Part shown: in pieces, positions 16,651 through 25,201 of the stretch
Position numbering within the stretch: the first letter of the stretch is position 1
Layout of the letters: every line of letters starts with the position of its first letter
Source: Flexivirga meconopsidis
GTDB lineage: Bacteria > Actinomycetota > Actinomycetes > Actinomycetales > Dermatophilaceae
NCBI RefSeq assembly: GCF_026162425.1
Contig: NZ_JAOBQJ010000003.1
Coordinates: forward strand, 124,001-188,000
Direction: 5' to 3'
Length of the DNA: 64,000 nucleotides
Translations under genes and position numbers: made by a program
The notes under the pieces: generated by a model
The model's database searches: none
What the model saw: the letters and a program-made list of their open reading frames with translations, nothing else
What the model was told of the DNA's origin: nothing

Positions 16651-17933
16651 CGCTCCGTTACAGGGTGACCGACGCGGTCGACCTGCCGACGGACGCCCGC
16701 CACACGTGGGCGCAGTTGGTGCAGGAGCTATCCGGCGCCGGCGCCTGGTGGAACACCAACAACACCTTCGAGTCGCGGCGGCCGGTCGGGCAGCAGGGCA
16801 CCGTCAGCACCATGACGGTCTTCCCCGGTGGAGTCGGCAAACCCGGACCGCGCATCCGGTTCTCCGGCCGGACGACCAAGGTCGTGCCGGAATCCCTTCT
16901 GGAGCAACGGTATTCGGGAGCTTTCCGTGGCGTCGGGCAGTTCCGGATCGAATCGACCGGGCCTGGTCGCAGCCGGCTGTCGTTCACCTTCGACGTCGAG
17001 CCGCGGGGCTGGGTGCGCCAACTCGCCCGGGTCAAGGATGTCGGTGAGGAGCACTCGACCGCTACCCGCGCGGCCTTCCGCCGCCTTGCGGAGCTTTTCG
17101 CGCAGGAGCGCGCCGAAGTGACGAGCGCGCCACCGATCGAGCGGATCGTACGAGCCGCAGACGGTGCGGGACTGCACACCTACGATCACGGTCCGCGGGA
17201 CGGGGCTCCCGTCATACTCGTGCACGGGTGGGGTTCGCGCGCGTCCGCCTGGAACGGGGTGCGCAGCCGGCTGGTTGACGCCGGCCGGCGGGTGATCGCC
17301 CTCGACCTGCGCGGGCACGGGGACTCCGGCACCGGCACGGCCCCGGTCAGCCTCACCGTGCTGGCCGACGACCTTCGGCGGGTGCTGCGGGCTCTCGATG
17401 TCGAGGGCGCGGTCTGTGTGGGACACTCCGGCGGCGGGCTCGCGGCGTTGCAGCTCGCACATCACGAACCCGACCTGGTCGGCGGTCTGGTGCTACTCGG
17501 CACCGCAGCGCAGGACTCTGGCGCGGCACCGCCCGAGGTCGCCCTCATGGGCTCACCCCTCCTCACCGCCGCGCTGCGGCGGCCGCGGTTCGCGCACCGG
17601 ATCCTGTCCGCGACGATGGGCCCGGATCGGCGGATCGCCGCCAGGGATCAGATCGCGGCCGACCTGGCGGACACGCCGTCCGGCGTGCGCGCGGCCTACT
17701 TCCGCGCCACCCAGCACGTCGACCTGACCGCGCAGTGTGCGCAGCTGCAACTGCCGGTCGTCGTCGCGCGCGGCGACGAGGACAAGGTGGTCGGCGGCGC
17801 GGGCGTCGAGCAGACGGCGCAGCTGCTCGGCACGTCAGTGCGGGTGGTGCCGTTTGCCGGTCACAGCCTGCCGCTCGAGGAACCCGAGGTTGTCGCCGAA
17901 GCGGTGGAGGAGGTGCTTTCCCGGATCGTATGA
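16647..17933 (+). CDS. SRPBCC ligand-binding domain fused to alpha/beta hydrolase
   Basis: 428 residues in two parts. Residues 1-160 look like a SRPBCC (START/PYP) hydrophobic-ligand domain, with a long C-terminal helix near 130-155. Residues 175-428 form an alpha/beta hydrolase with oxyanion HGWGS near 191-196, nucleophile elbow VGHSGGGLAAL (Ser near 260), acidic residue in ARGDEDKVV and His in PFAGHSLPLEEP. Fusion of a steroid/polyketide-binding fold to a hydrolase is unusual and suggests a bulky hydrophobic ester or lactone substrate. Placed after a Baeyer-Villiger enzyme by an ATGA overlap, it could open the lactone that enzyme makes. Confidence 0.75.
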   Translation: MTLRYRVTDAVDLPTDARHTWAQLVQELSGAGAWWNTNNTFESRRPVGQQGTVSTMTVFPGGVGKPGPRIRFSGRTTKVVPESLLEQRYSGAFRGVGQFRIESTGPGRSRLSFTFDVEPRGWVRQLARVKDVGEEHSTATRAAFRRLAELFAQERAEVTSAPPIERIVRAADGAGLHTYDHGPRDGAPVILVHGWGSRASAWNGVRSRLVDAGRRVIALDLRGHGDSGTGTAPVSLTVLADDLRRVLRALDVEGAVCVGHSGGGLAALQLAHHEPDLVGGLVLLGTAAQDSGAAPPEVALMGSPLLTAALRRPRFAHRILSATMGPDRRIAARDQIAADLADTPSGVRAAYFRATQHVDLTAQCAQLQLPVVVARGDEDKVVGGAGVEQTAQLLGTSVRVVPFAGHSLPLEEPEVVAEAVEEVLSRIV

Positions 17934-17943
17934 CGGCAGCTGC

Positions 17944-17976
17944 GCGCCGGCCCGGGCGGACCGCCCGGGCCGGCGC
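17944..17976 (+). terminator. GC-rich palindrome after the monooxygenase operon
   Basis: Near-perfect 16-base arms (17944-17959 and 17961-17976) begin 10 bases after the hydrolase stop. This is a very stable hairpin followed by TTCGG rather than a U-tract, as is common in high-GC actinobacteria. It probably ends the 13576-17933 transcript. Confidence 0.65.
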
Positions 17977-18004
17977 TTCGGCGTACCCGGACGCGGCCTG
18001 CGTC

Positions 18005-18026
18005 ATACCGAATATGGATCCGGTAT
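18005..18026. promoter_or_regulatory. Short dyad upstream of the NmrA-like gene
   Basis: ATACCG-N10-CGGTAT lies about 90 bases before the ATG at 18117. The size and spacing could fit a dimeric repressor site. No matching regulator gene lies alongside, so this is only a candidate. Confidence 0.2.
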
Positions 18027-18116
18027 AGGTCGGTGATGGGTCCCCGAAGTGCACTGGACGTGCGCCACCGAACGGCGCTTCCTTGAGCACCAGACCCCAC
18101 GAAGGAGTTGGACACC

Positions 18117-18938
18117 ATGACCGTTCTCGTGATCGGTGGCACCGGCAAGACCGGCCGGCGCGTTGCCGAGCGGCTCGCGGAGCGCGGAATCGACCACCGA
18201 GTCGGATCGCGTTCTACCACACCCGCATTTGACTGGGATGACGAATCCACCTGGGACGCCGCACTGGACGGCGTCACCGCCGCCTACGTGACTTACTACC
18301 CGGACCTGGCATTTCCCGGGGTGCCGGCACTGATCTCCGCACTCTGCGAGCACGCCAAGAAGGCTGGCGTCCGCAAGCTGGTGCTGCTGTCCGGGCGCGG
18401 TGAGGAAGGTGCTGTCGAGTGCGAGCAGGTAGTGCAGGGCAGCGGCCTCGCCTGGAGCATCGTGCGCTGCAACTGGTTCATGCAGAACTTCGACGAGAGC
18501 TTCTTCCTGGACCCGGTGCGCTCCGGCCACATCAACATCCCGGCGGGCGACGCGGTCGAGCCGTTCGTCGACGCTGACGACATCGCCGACGTCGCGACCG
18601 AGGCACTGCTCGACGAGCGTCACGACGGCCAGCTCTACGAGTTGTCCGGGCCTCGGCTACTGTCCTTCACCGAGGTCGCCCGCGAGCTGAGCAACGCGAC
18701 CGGCCGGGACATCGAATACACCCCGGTCACCCACGAGGAGTATGTCGCCGAGTTGGAGAAAGAAGGTCTGCCGGCCGACTTCGCCGACCTGTTCGCGCTC
18801 ATCCTTGACGGTCGCAACGCCTCGGTGACCGACGGCGTGCAGCGAGCGCTCGGCCGGGCGCCGCGCGACTTCCGCGAGTACGCGCGGGAGGCCGCGGCGA
18901 CCGGCGTCTGGGACGCCCAGCCGCAGCCGGTCGGCTGA
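18117..18938 (+). CDS. NmrA-like NAD(P)-binding protein (atypical SDR)
   Basis: 273 residues. The Rossmann motif VIGGTGKTGRR lies at 5-15. The protein has the overall shape of NmrA/NAD(P)H:quinone-oxidoreductase relatives, with a segment LVLLSGRG near 90-97 and VEPFVDADDIADVA near 145-160 that match that family. ATG 18117 is used because GAAGGAG ends nine bases before it; TTG 18108 is the alternative. Such proteins are redox sensors, isomerases or reductases, and a catalytic Tyr-Lys pair of classical SDRs is not evident. It is a single-gene unit between the hydrolase operon and a hypothetical gene. Whether it takes part in the pathway is unknown. Confidence 0.75.
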   Translation: MTVLVIGGTGKTGRRVAERLAERGIDHRVGSRSTTPAFDWDDESTWDAALDGVTAAYVTYYPDLAFPGVPALISALCEHAKKAGVRKLVLLSGRGEEGAVECEQVVQGSGLAWSIVRCNWFMQNFDESFFLDPVRSGHINIPAGDAVEPFVDADDIADVATEALLDERHDGQLYELSGPRLLSFTEVARELSNATGRDIEYTPVTHEEYVAELEKEGLPADFADLFALILDGRNASVTDGVQRALGRAPRDFREYAREAAATGVWDAQPQPVG

Positions 18939-18975
18939 CCGCCGGCAAGCCGGGCGCCGACCACGACCTCGTCCC

Positions 18976-19980
18976 ATGGACCTGGACCTCCAGCCACCGT
19001 CGGCCGGCGTAGAGCCGGTTGCGCGGACGGTGCTCGTGTGCGCCACCGGCGCGGTCGGTGAGCTGCTGCCGTCGCAGTGGTCGAGCCGGCCCGGACCGGC
19101 CGCGGCCGGTCCGGGCCGGTCAGCCGTCGTGCCGTCGGTGCTCGCAGTGGCCCGCTGGTTGCGGAGCCTGTCCCGCACCGACTCGGCCGTGGTGTTACCC
19201 ATCGACAGTTGCGGGCAACCGCCTGGCCACGGTCCGACCGACCTGGCCGGGCGGTTGCTGGCTGCCGAGCCCCGGCGACTACTCGTCGGCGCGCAGTTGG
19301 CGCCGGTCATTGGCCCCATGGTGGCCGGCCGGTGGGAGCTGACCAGGGTCCGAGAGGGCGGCGCCGAACCGGTCTTGGCCTTGGCGCAGCTCCGTGCGGC
19401 TGGGGCGCTTGCCGACCGCCCGCTGCTCGCCTGGGCGTTACGCACCCCGGAACCGGCGGTCGTCGCAGACCTCCCGCGCCGCGGGCGGGTACGTCAATTG
19501 ACCGGCGACCCCGCAGTCGTCGACCAGCAATTGGCCGGTCTCCTGATCGCTGCGCACCACAGCGGGCGCCTGGTGCTCTCGCACCGAGCCGTGCTGGGCG
19601 ATCGGAGCCGGCCACTGCACGCGTTGCAGGCGCTCGTCGAGTCGTATGCCCGCAGGCGTCCGGTCGATCGGGCGCGCTGGCCGGCCGTGCCGGGCACAGC
19701 CGACGGCGTCACCTCCCGGCCGGTCCACCGGCGACTGGACGACCTGCTGAAGACGCTGCAGGAGCTCTCCGCCGCTGCGGAGACCGTGTTGCTGCTGCGC
19801 GATGTCGAGCATCTCGACAAATCGTCCGTGATCGGCCTGGAATGGTTGGTCGGCGCCAGCCGATTGAGCCTGATCGTTACCAGCGCCGAGCCACGCCCCG
19901 ACCTCGTGCGGCGGTGGCACCGGCGGCTGCCCGGTTTCGAGACCGCCGCGCCGTCGGGGACCTTCGAACGCGCCGGCTGA
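18976..19980 (+). CDS. Hypothetical protein with Walker-B-like segment
   Basis: 334 residues, unrecognised. Third-position GC is strongly coding in this frame, unlike the overlapping frames, so I accept it despite no visible ribosome binding site. The C-terminal region has a hydrophobic strand followed by acid residues (ETVLLLRDVEHLDKSSVIGL, near 263-282) and then a strand LSLIVTSAE. This resembles the Walker B / sensor stretch of ATPase domains in SARP and LuxR regulators. No P-loop is present. It may be a decayed or non-nucleotide-binding relative of such a domain. It converges with the third SARP gene, leaving 29 bases between stops. Confidence 0.5.
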   Translation: MDLDLQPPSAGVEPVARTVLVCATGAVGELLPSQWSSRPGPAAAGPGRSAVVPSVLAVARWLRSLSRTDSAVVLPIDSCGQPPGHGPTDLAGRLLAAEPRRLLVGAQLAPVIGPMVAGRWELTRVREGGAEPVLALAQLRAAGALADRPLLAWALRTPEPAVVADLPRRGRVRQLTGDPAVVDQQLAGLLIAAHHSGRLVLSHRAVLGDRSRPLHALQALVESYARRRPVDRARWPAVPGTADGVTSRPVHRRLDDLLKTLQELSAAAETVLLLRDVEHLDKSSVIGLEWLVGASRLSLIVTSAEPRPDLVRRWHRRLPGFETAAPSGTFERAG

Positions 19981-20009
19981 CTAACCGCTGACGTGGGCGA
20001 ACGCCGATG

Positions 20010-23000
20010 TCAGCCGACCGCGTCGGCGATCAGCGCACGGGCCTCACGTGCCAACTCGTCGGCGGCCGCCTCGTCGCCGCGCTCACCCCTGGCCAGCATC
20101 ACTCGGGACAGCTCGTGACACGCCAGCGCCACCCACAGATCGGTGTGATCCCAGGTCGCCAGTTGCTCCAGTGCGTTGGTGAGCTCCCGCTCGGCTCGGT
20201 CGAACGACCCCAGACGGGCGGCCACCCGGCCCTGGTGTAGCGAGACCGGCCCGGCATAGAGGTCGTGGCCGGCTGCACAGGTCAGGCCCGCCCACGCGTC
20301 GAGTCGGTGTTGCACGGTGCGCAGTTCGGCCTCCGAGCCGGTCGGGACGACCGTCAACGCGAGGAGACCCTCGTCGTACAGGGCGAATGGTGAGTGGCGG
20401 TCGCGGCGACGGCGCAACTCGACCGCCACCGCGTGTCTGGCCTGGGTGCCCCTCCCGGATAGCAGGTGCGCCGCCGCGATGTCCCCCGGTTCGCGAGGGT
20501 CCCGCCCGACGCCGGCGCCCTGCAGACCGAGGCTCTGTCGCAGGAGCGCGTTCGCCCACAGCTGTCGATGGTCGGCCGCGAACTGCGCCGGGGTGTCTCG
20601 TCCGCTCCGGGCTGCCTCGGATCGCGTCACCGTGTCGGTCGCGTCGTTGTTGCACAGCGCACCGCGGTGTACCGCGTAGCGCTCGGCCGAGCCGAGCACC
20701 GAGGCGCAGGCGAGCCCGTGCTCGCCTGCGGCGATCGACGCGGCGCGGTCGCCGACATGGTCGGCCAGCGTGCCGAGATCGCGAGCGAAGCGCTCGGCGG
20801 GAGTGGCATCGACCGGGGTGACCGGACCGCGTACCCGGTCGAGACACAGCTCGGTCAGTCGTGCCTGCAACCCGGTGCTGCCCGCGGCCTGGAGCCGTAT
20901 GCCGTGGGCCACGACTGCGAGGGCGGGCGCTGTCATCGTCCGCAGTTCCTCGTCGGGCACCCGCTCGAGTTGCTCGCTCATCATCTCGATCAGGGCGACG
21001 AGATCGTGCTGCCGGCCGAGGTCGCTCGTGTCGCGGACGCCGGCGGTGTAGGCGTCGGCCAGCATCGACGTCGCTGAGAGCGCGGTGGTCACCGAGTTGC
21101 CGGCCATGGCGTCGTATACCCCGCTCATCATGTGTCCGATCGCGGTGGACCGGGCCGACGCCAGGGCGAGCTCGCCGAGGTCGAGGTTGACCTGGGCGCG
21201 CCGCCCATCGCACTCCGGCAGCGCATTGAGCGCCCGGTGCAGGAGTTCCTCGGCTCGTCGGTCGGCGCCTACCGAGCGTGCACGACTGGCCGCCAGCAGG
21301 TAGCCGTCGGCCGCGACTTGTCCGGACTCACCGGCTCCTTCCAGATGTATGGCGAGCTCGTCGGCGTAACGGGAGATCACGTGGGATCGCCGGCTCCAGA
21401 TCTGGTCGGCGATTTGCTGATGCATTCTGCGGCGCTGCGACTCGGGCAGATCGCGGTAGATGGACTCACGGACCAGGCCGTGCACGAACCCGCAGGTGCC
21501 GGGCTGGTCGCCGTCCATCAGCAACTGGCGCCGGCTCAGCTCCTGGACCGCGATCGAAGTCGTCGCATCATCGAATCCTGCTGCGGCACCTATGATTTCG
21601 GGTTCGAACGAGTCGGCTGAGGTAGCGGCGACCTGCAGGAAGCGCAGGCTCGAACCACTGATCCCGTCGAGACGGCGGCTGCAGTAGTAGCTGAGCGTGT
21701 CGACCCCGGCGCCGTCGGGCCGTAGCTGCGACAGCAGCAGGTAGGGATTGCCGCCGGACCGGCGGACCAGTTCGCCGACCGACCGCTCGTCGCCCTCCTC
21801 GGGCGGTGCGAGTTGCCAGGTGATTTCGTGCACCTGTGAGGGCCCCAGCCGGCGCAGTGCGCGGTGCTGGGTATGGCAGACCGTCTCGCCGGCGGCCAGC
21901 AGTGCGGCCCGGCCCGGTTTCAGCGCCTGGGTCGGGTCAGAGGTCGCGACGATGGTGATGGGCAGTGCCGGGTGTTCGACCACGGCGTCATACAACGCCC
22001 TCAGGCTGACGTCGTCGATCGCAGGCACGTCGTCGAGCAGGACGAGCAGGGGGCCGTGGTGGACGGCAAGTGCGACTACCGCCCGCTTGAGAGCCGCGGA
22101 CAGCAGCGTGTCGGCATCCTCGCCGAAGCGATGCCTGCGCACCGCCTCGGTCGCCGTTGATACCTGCTCGCCGGGCTCCGCGGAGAGCGCGTCGGCCAGG
22201 AAGAGCACTCCCTCAGCGAGTGCGGAGTGCGCCGGTGACGCTGCCTTGCCGTGGCACCAGATCGCGGTGTCCTCGGGGGTCAACGCGGTGCGGACGAACT
22301 CCTGCAGGAGGCGGGTCTTGCCCATGCCGGGCTCCCCGGTGACCAGCATCAGCCGGGGCTGTTGTTCGGCCGACTGCCAGGTCGCGGTGAGCGCGCGCAG
22401 GTCGTCCAAGCGGCCGACGAACGGTGCATCGGTGCCGGTGTCCCGCGACCGGCGTTGCTCGCCCGCGTCGGTGCCGAGGGCGGTCAGGTAGACCTGTCCG
22501 GTGGCTTCGGACGGGGCCACCCCGAGCTCGCTGACCAGTAACCGTTTGAGGTGGGCGAAGGTCCGCAGCGCGTCCGCCCGGTTGCCGGCCGCGAGTTGGG
22601 CGCGCATCAACGCCCGATGGCCGCTTTCCCGCAACGGGGCGGCCTCGACTGCGGTACGTGCGATCGCCTCCGCCCGCGCGAAATCGCCGGCCTTGGTGAG
22701 CTGCAGGGCGGCGAATTCGTAGCATTTGGAGCGTAATTCATCGATATGGGACCGGGTCTCGTCGGCCCATGAGCTGGTGTTGTCGGGCAGGAAGGACCGT
22801 TCGAGTGTGGCCAGCAGGATCTGCACCCGAGCGGGATCGGGCTCGGCGGATCGTTCGCCGTCCAGCACAAATGCGGACAACTCCTCAAGGTCGACCTCCA
22901 GCGCGGCCGGCAGCCGCACCAGGTGCCGGCCATTGCGGGACTCGATGTCGGTGTCGCCGACGTCGGCCTCGGCGAGGAAGCGTCGCACCCGGGTCAGGAT

Positions 23001-23207
23001 GCTCCGCAGCGCCGAACTCCACGTGTCCGGCGCGCCGTCCGGCCAGACGACCGCCGCGAGCTCGTCGCGCGCCGAACCGCCGGTCTCCCGGTCGATCACT
23101 AGCCGGGCCAGCACAGCCTGCGATTTGGGACTGGGCAGCCGCAATTCCCGTCCGTCGGAACGGACGATCGTCACCTCTCCGACGAGGCGCAACCGATGTC
23201 GCGTCAC
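20010..23207 (-). CDS. Large SARP-family regulator with BTAD and AAA ATPase
   Basis: 1065 residues. A winged helix (about 1-95) and BTAD (about 100-250) precede an AAA/STAND ATPase with P-loop TGEPGMGKTRLLQEF near 300 and Walker B LLVLLDDVPAID near 395. A long helical, TPR-like C-terminal half follows. There is no LuxR-type HTH at the C-terminus. I chose the GTG at 23205-23207 (VTRHRLRLVGEV) because GGGGGA lies about seven bases upstream and the family's first strand begins right there. The extra 39 upstream codons are arginine-rich. It is transcribed divergently from the main biosynthetic operon at 23433, whose promoter carries a heptamer repeat. It is therefore the best candidate activator. 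Confidence 0.87.
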   Translation of the reverse strand: MTRHRLRLVGEVTIVRSDGRELRLPSPKSQAVLARLVIDRETGGSARDELAAVVWPDGAPDTWSSALRSILTRVRRFLAEADVGDTDIESRNGRHLVRLPAALEVDLEELSAFVLDGERSAEPDPARVQILLATLERSFLPDNTSSWADETRSHIDELRSKCYEFAALQLTKAGDFARAEAIARTAVEAAPLRESGHRALMRAQLAAGNRADALRTFAHLKRLLVSELGVAPSEATGQVYLTALGTDAGEQRRSRDTGTDAPFVGRLDDLRALTATWQSAEQQPRLMLVTGEPGMGKTRLLQEFVRTALTPEDTAIWCHGKAASPAHSALAEGVLFLADALSAEPGEQVSTATEAVRRHRFGEDADTLLSAALKRAVVALAVHHGPLLVLLDDVPAIDDVSLRALYDAVVEHPALPITIVATSDPTQALKPGRAALLAAGETVCHTQHRALRRLGPSQVHEITWQLAPPEEGDERSVGELVRRSGGNPYLLLSQLRPDGAGVDTLSYYCSRRLDGISGSSLRFLQVAATSADSFEPEIIGAAAGFDDATTSIAVQELSRRQLLMDGDQPGTCGFVHGLVRESIYRDLPESQRRRMHQQIADQIWSRRSHVISRYADELAIHLEGAGESGQVAADGYLLAASRARSVGADRRAEELLHRALNALPECDGRRAQVNLDLGELALASARSTAIGHMMSGVYDAMAGNSVTTALSATSMLADAYTAGVRDTSDLGRQHDLVALIEMMSEQLERVPDEELRTMTAPALAVVAHGIRLQAAGSTGLQARLTELCLDRVRGPVTPVDATPAERFARDLGTLADHVGDRAASIAAGEHGLACASVLGSAERYAVHRGALCNNDATDTVTRSEAARSGRDTPAQFAADHRQLWANALLRQSLGLQGAGVGRDPREPGDIAAAHLLSGRGTQARHAVAVELRRRRDRHSPFALYDEGLLALTVVPTGSEAELRTVQHRLDAWAGLTCAAGHDLYAGPVSLHQGRVAARLGSFDRAERELTNALEQLATWDHTDLWVALACHELSRVMLARGERGDEAAADELAREARALIADAVG

Positions 23208-23344
23208 GGCTTTTCCCCCAGGACGTAGTCGGGGCACCAGCCAACGGGTTCGGCGACCACCCCACCGGTCGCCGGTCCGGCGCCGAGCCCGAGGATACCG
23301 ACCTTGCGCCGCGGCGGGCGTCATACCGCCGATCTCGTCACGAC

Positions 23345-23376
23345 ATTGCGGCGGTGTTGCGGCACCGGCGGATGGT
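23345..23376 (+). promoter_or_regulatory. SARP-type promoter of the main biosynthetic operon
   Basis: ATTGCGG (23345-23351), four bases, GTTGCGG (23356-23362), eight bases, then GATGGT as -10 candidate (23371-23376). Repeat sequence, 11-base period and 8-base gap all match the element at 13484-13515. It lies 57 bases upstream of ATG 23433. Confidence 0.6.
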
Positions 23377-23432
23377 GTCGACGTAAGGCAGCCACCACCG
23401 CAAGCATCATCGATCGGGAAGGACCCAAGTCC

Positions 23433-23996
23433 ATGAAGTCACGCGCGAGAGGCATCATCGCGGCGGCGGGTGCCGTCGGCAGCGCCGTCACCGCCGGTGT
23501 CTACATCCTCTTCTCGGCCAAGCTCATGCCGGACTTTCGGCGCATGAGTGACGTGAGCGGCATCCTCAAGATGCAGCAGTTCAACCGCGACGCCGTGCAG
23601 CCGCCGTTCATGATCTGCTTCTTCGGGGGCGCCCTCGCCGGCGTCTACCTCGTGGCCAGTGCCTTTCGCGGTCGGCGCACCCGATGGGATCTGGTCGCGG
23701 CAACGGGCGGGGCGTTCTACCTGCTCGGCTTCGGCCTGACCATCGCCTACAACGTTCCGCTCAACGACCAGCTTGCCGCCGTCAACGCGCACGACCCCTC
23801 GGCCGCCCAACTCTGGCATGACTACCTCAACAATTGGACCAACGCCAACAGCGTCCGCGCGGTCTTGTCCGCGATCGGCGCCGCGCTGCTGATCGCCGGC
23901 GCGGTCGGCCTGATTCGGGGCCGTGGGCAGGACGTGGACGGCAAACAGCATTTCGTGCCGGCCCCGCGGCAGCGCGACCTGACGGGCTCGCGATGA
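23433..23996 (+). CDS. DUF1772 membrane protein (anthrone-oxygenase-like)
   Basis: 187 residues with four hydrophobic segments (near 9-30, 55-75, 83-103 and 145-165). It has the DUF1772 signature around YNVPLNDQLAAV and the following WHDYLNNWTNANSVR. Members include small membrane proteins called anthrone oxygenases in aromatic polyketide loci and many uncharacterised proteins. GGAAGGA stands nine bases before ATG 23433. The gene is first in the 11-kb operon and joins the next gene by ATGA. It could be a cofactor-free oxygenase or a membrane anchor for the pathway; the sequence does not decide. Confidence 0.75.
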   Translation: MKSRARGIIAAAGAVGSAVTAGVYILFSAKLMPDFRRMSDVSGILKMQQFNRDAVQPPFMICFFGGALAGVYLVASAFRGRRTRWDLVAATGGAFYLLGFGLTIAYNVPLNDQLAAVNAHDPSAAQLWHDYLNNWTNANSVRAVLSAIGAALLIAGAVGLIRGRGQDVDGKQHFVPAPRQRDLTGSR

Positions 23997-25201
23997 CCAC
24001 CTCCCGCGAACTCCTCCAGGCGCGGGCCGAACGCACCCAGCGATGGGTGGGGCGCCTCGAGTCGACGCCCCATCGGCGCAACAGCTTCATGCCCTACCGG
24101 CCGGTGCCCGGCGGACCGTATGTCGATGTCGAGGGCGAACGCCTACTGATGATGTCCGGTTACAGCTATCTCGGTCTCGCGCACGACCCGCGGCTGGCGG
24201 ATGCTGCGACCGCCGCGATGGCGACCTTTGGCACCGGCGCCCACGGGGTGCGGGCGCTGGCCGGTACCACCCCGCTGCACCACGAACTCGAGGCGCAGGT
24301 TGCCCGGATGCTGGGCCGTGAGTCGGCGTTGGTTTTCGGATCCGGCTATGCCACCAACGTGGGGGTGATTGGTGCGATCTGTGGGCCGGGTGACACGGTC
24401 GTGGTCGATAAGCTGGATCACGCCTCCATCGTCGACGGCTGCAACCTGAGCGGTGCCGACGTGGTGCGCTTCCGGCACAACGATGCCGAACACCTGGACC
24501 GCCGGCTGTCCGCGCTGACCGGCGACGGCCTGCGACTGGTCGTGGTGGACAGCGTCTACTCGATGGACGGCGACATCGCGCCGCTACCGCAGTTGCGCGA
24601 GGTCTGCGACCGGCACGGGGCACTGCTGATGGTGGACGAGGCACACGGGCTCGGCGTCATCGGCGCCACCGGGCGCGGCATCGAGGAGCACTTCGATATG
24701 CCGGGCGGCGCCGACATCAAGGTCGGCACGCTGTCCAAGGGCATCCCGTCCGTGGGCGGCTGGGTGGTCGGGTCCCCCGAGCTGACCTATCACCTGCGGT
24801 ATGCCGCGAGGCCGTTCCTCTTCTCCGCGGCGCTGCCGCCGGCGCAGACCGCGATCGCGCTGGAGGCGCTGCGCGTGCTGGACGCCGAACCGGATCGGGT
24901 GACGTTGATCCAGCAGGAGTCGGCGCGCTTCCGCGACAAGGTGCGGGAGATCGGCATCGATGTCGGCGACAGCGAGACCGCGATCGTGCCGCTCATCATC
25001 GGCAGCGACGAGGCCGCATACGACTACGCGACCCGGTGCAGGGAGAACGGCGTCGTCGGCCTACCGGTCGTGACTCCCGCCGTACAGCCCGGTATGGCGC
25101 GGTTGCGCATCGCGATCACGGCGGCGCACAACCGCGACCACATCGATGAGGCGCTGGGCGCGTTCGCCGCCGCGGCGCAGGCACAGGGCCTGGCAGCATG
25201 A
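23993..25201 (+). CDS. Alpha-oxoamine synthase (KAPA synthase-like, PLP)
   Basis: 402-residue fold-type I PLP enzyme. This family condenses an amino acid with an acyl thioester, losing CO2, to give an alpha-aminoketone. PLP features: DKLDHASIVDG near 133-143, VDEAHGLGVIG near 215-225 and the Schiff-base lysine in GTLSKGIPSVGG near 243-254. GSGYATN matches the 8-amino-7-oxononanoate synthase group. It is not fused to an ACP. Neighbours are KAS II and, further on, a carrier-loading system, not biotin genes. This recalls the RedN/PigH step of prodiginine pathways, where an oxoamine synthase unloads a carrier-bound chain. Joined by ATGA overlaps on both sides. Confidence 0.9.
   Translation: MTTSRELLQARAERTQRWVGRLESTPHRRNSFMPYRPVPGGPYVDVEGERLLMMSGYSYLGLAHDPRLADAATAAMATFGTGAHGVRALAGTTPLHHELEAQVARMLGRESALVFGSGYATNVGVIGAICGPGDTVVVDKLDHASIVDGCNLSGADVVRFRHNDAEHLDRRLSALTGDGLRLVVVDSVYSMDGDIAPLPQLREVCDRHGALLMVDEAHGLGVIGATGRGIEEHFDMPGGADIKVGTLSKGIPSVGGWVVGSPELTYHLRYAARPFLFSAALPPAQTAIALEALRVLDAEPDRVTLIQQESARFRDKVREIGIDVGDSETAIVPLIIGSDEAAYDYATRCRENGVVGLPVVTPAVQPGMARLRIAITAAHNRDHIDEALGAFAAAAQAQGLAA

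Noticed and set aside
19077-19991. Alternative plus-strand frame overlapping the hypothetical gene
   Set aside because: Arg/Pro-rich, and third-position GC favours the 18976-19980 frame.
23993-25201. Biotin biosynthesis (bioF)
   Set aside because: No bioA, bioB or bioD nearby, and tight coupling to KAS II and carrier genes points to specialised metabolism.
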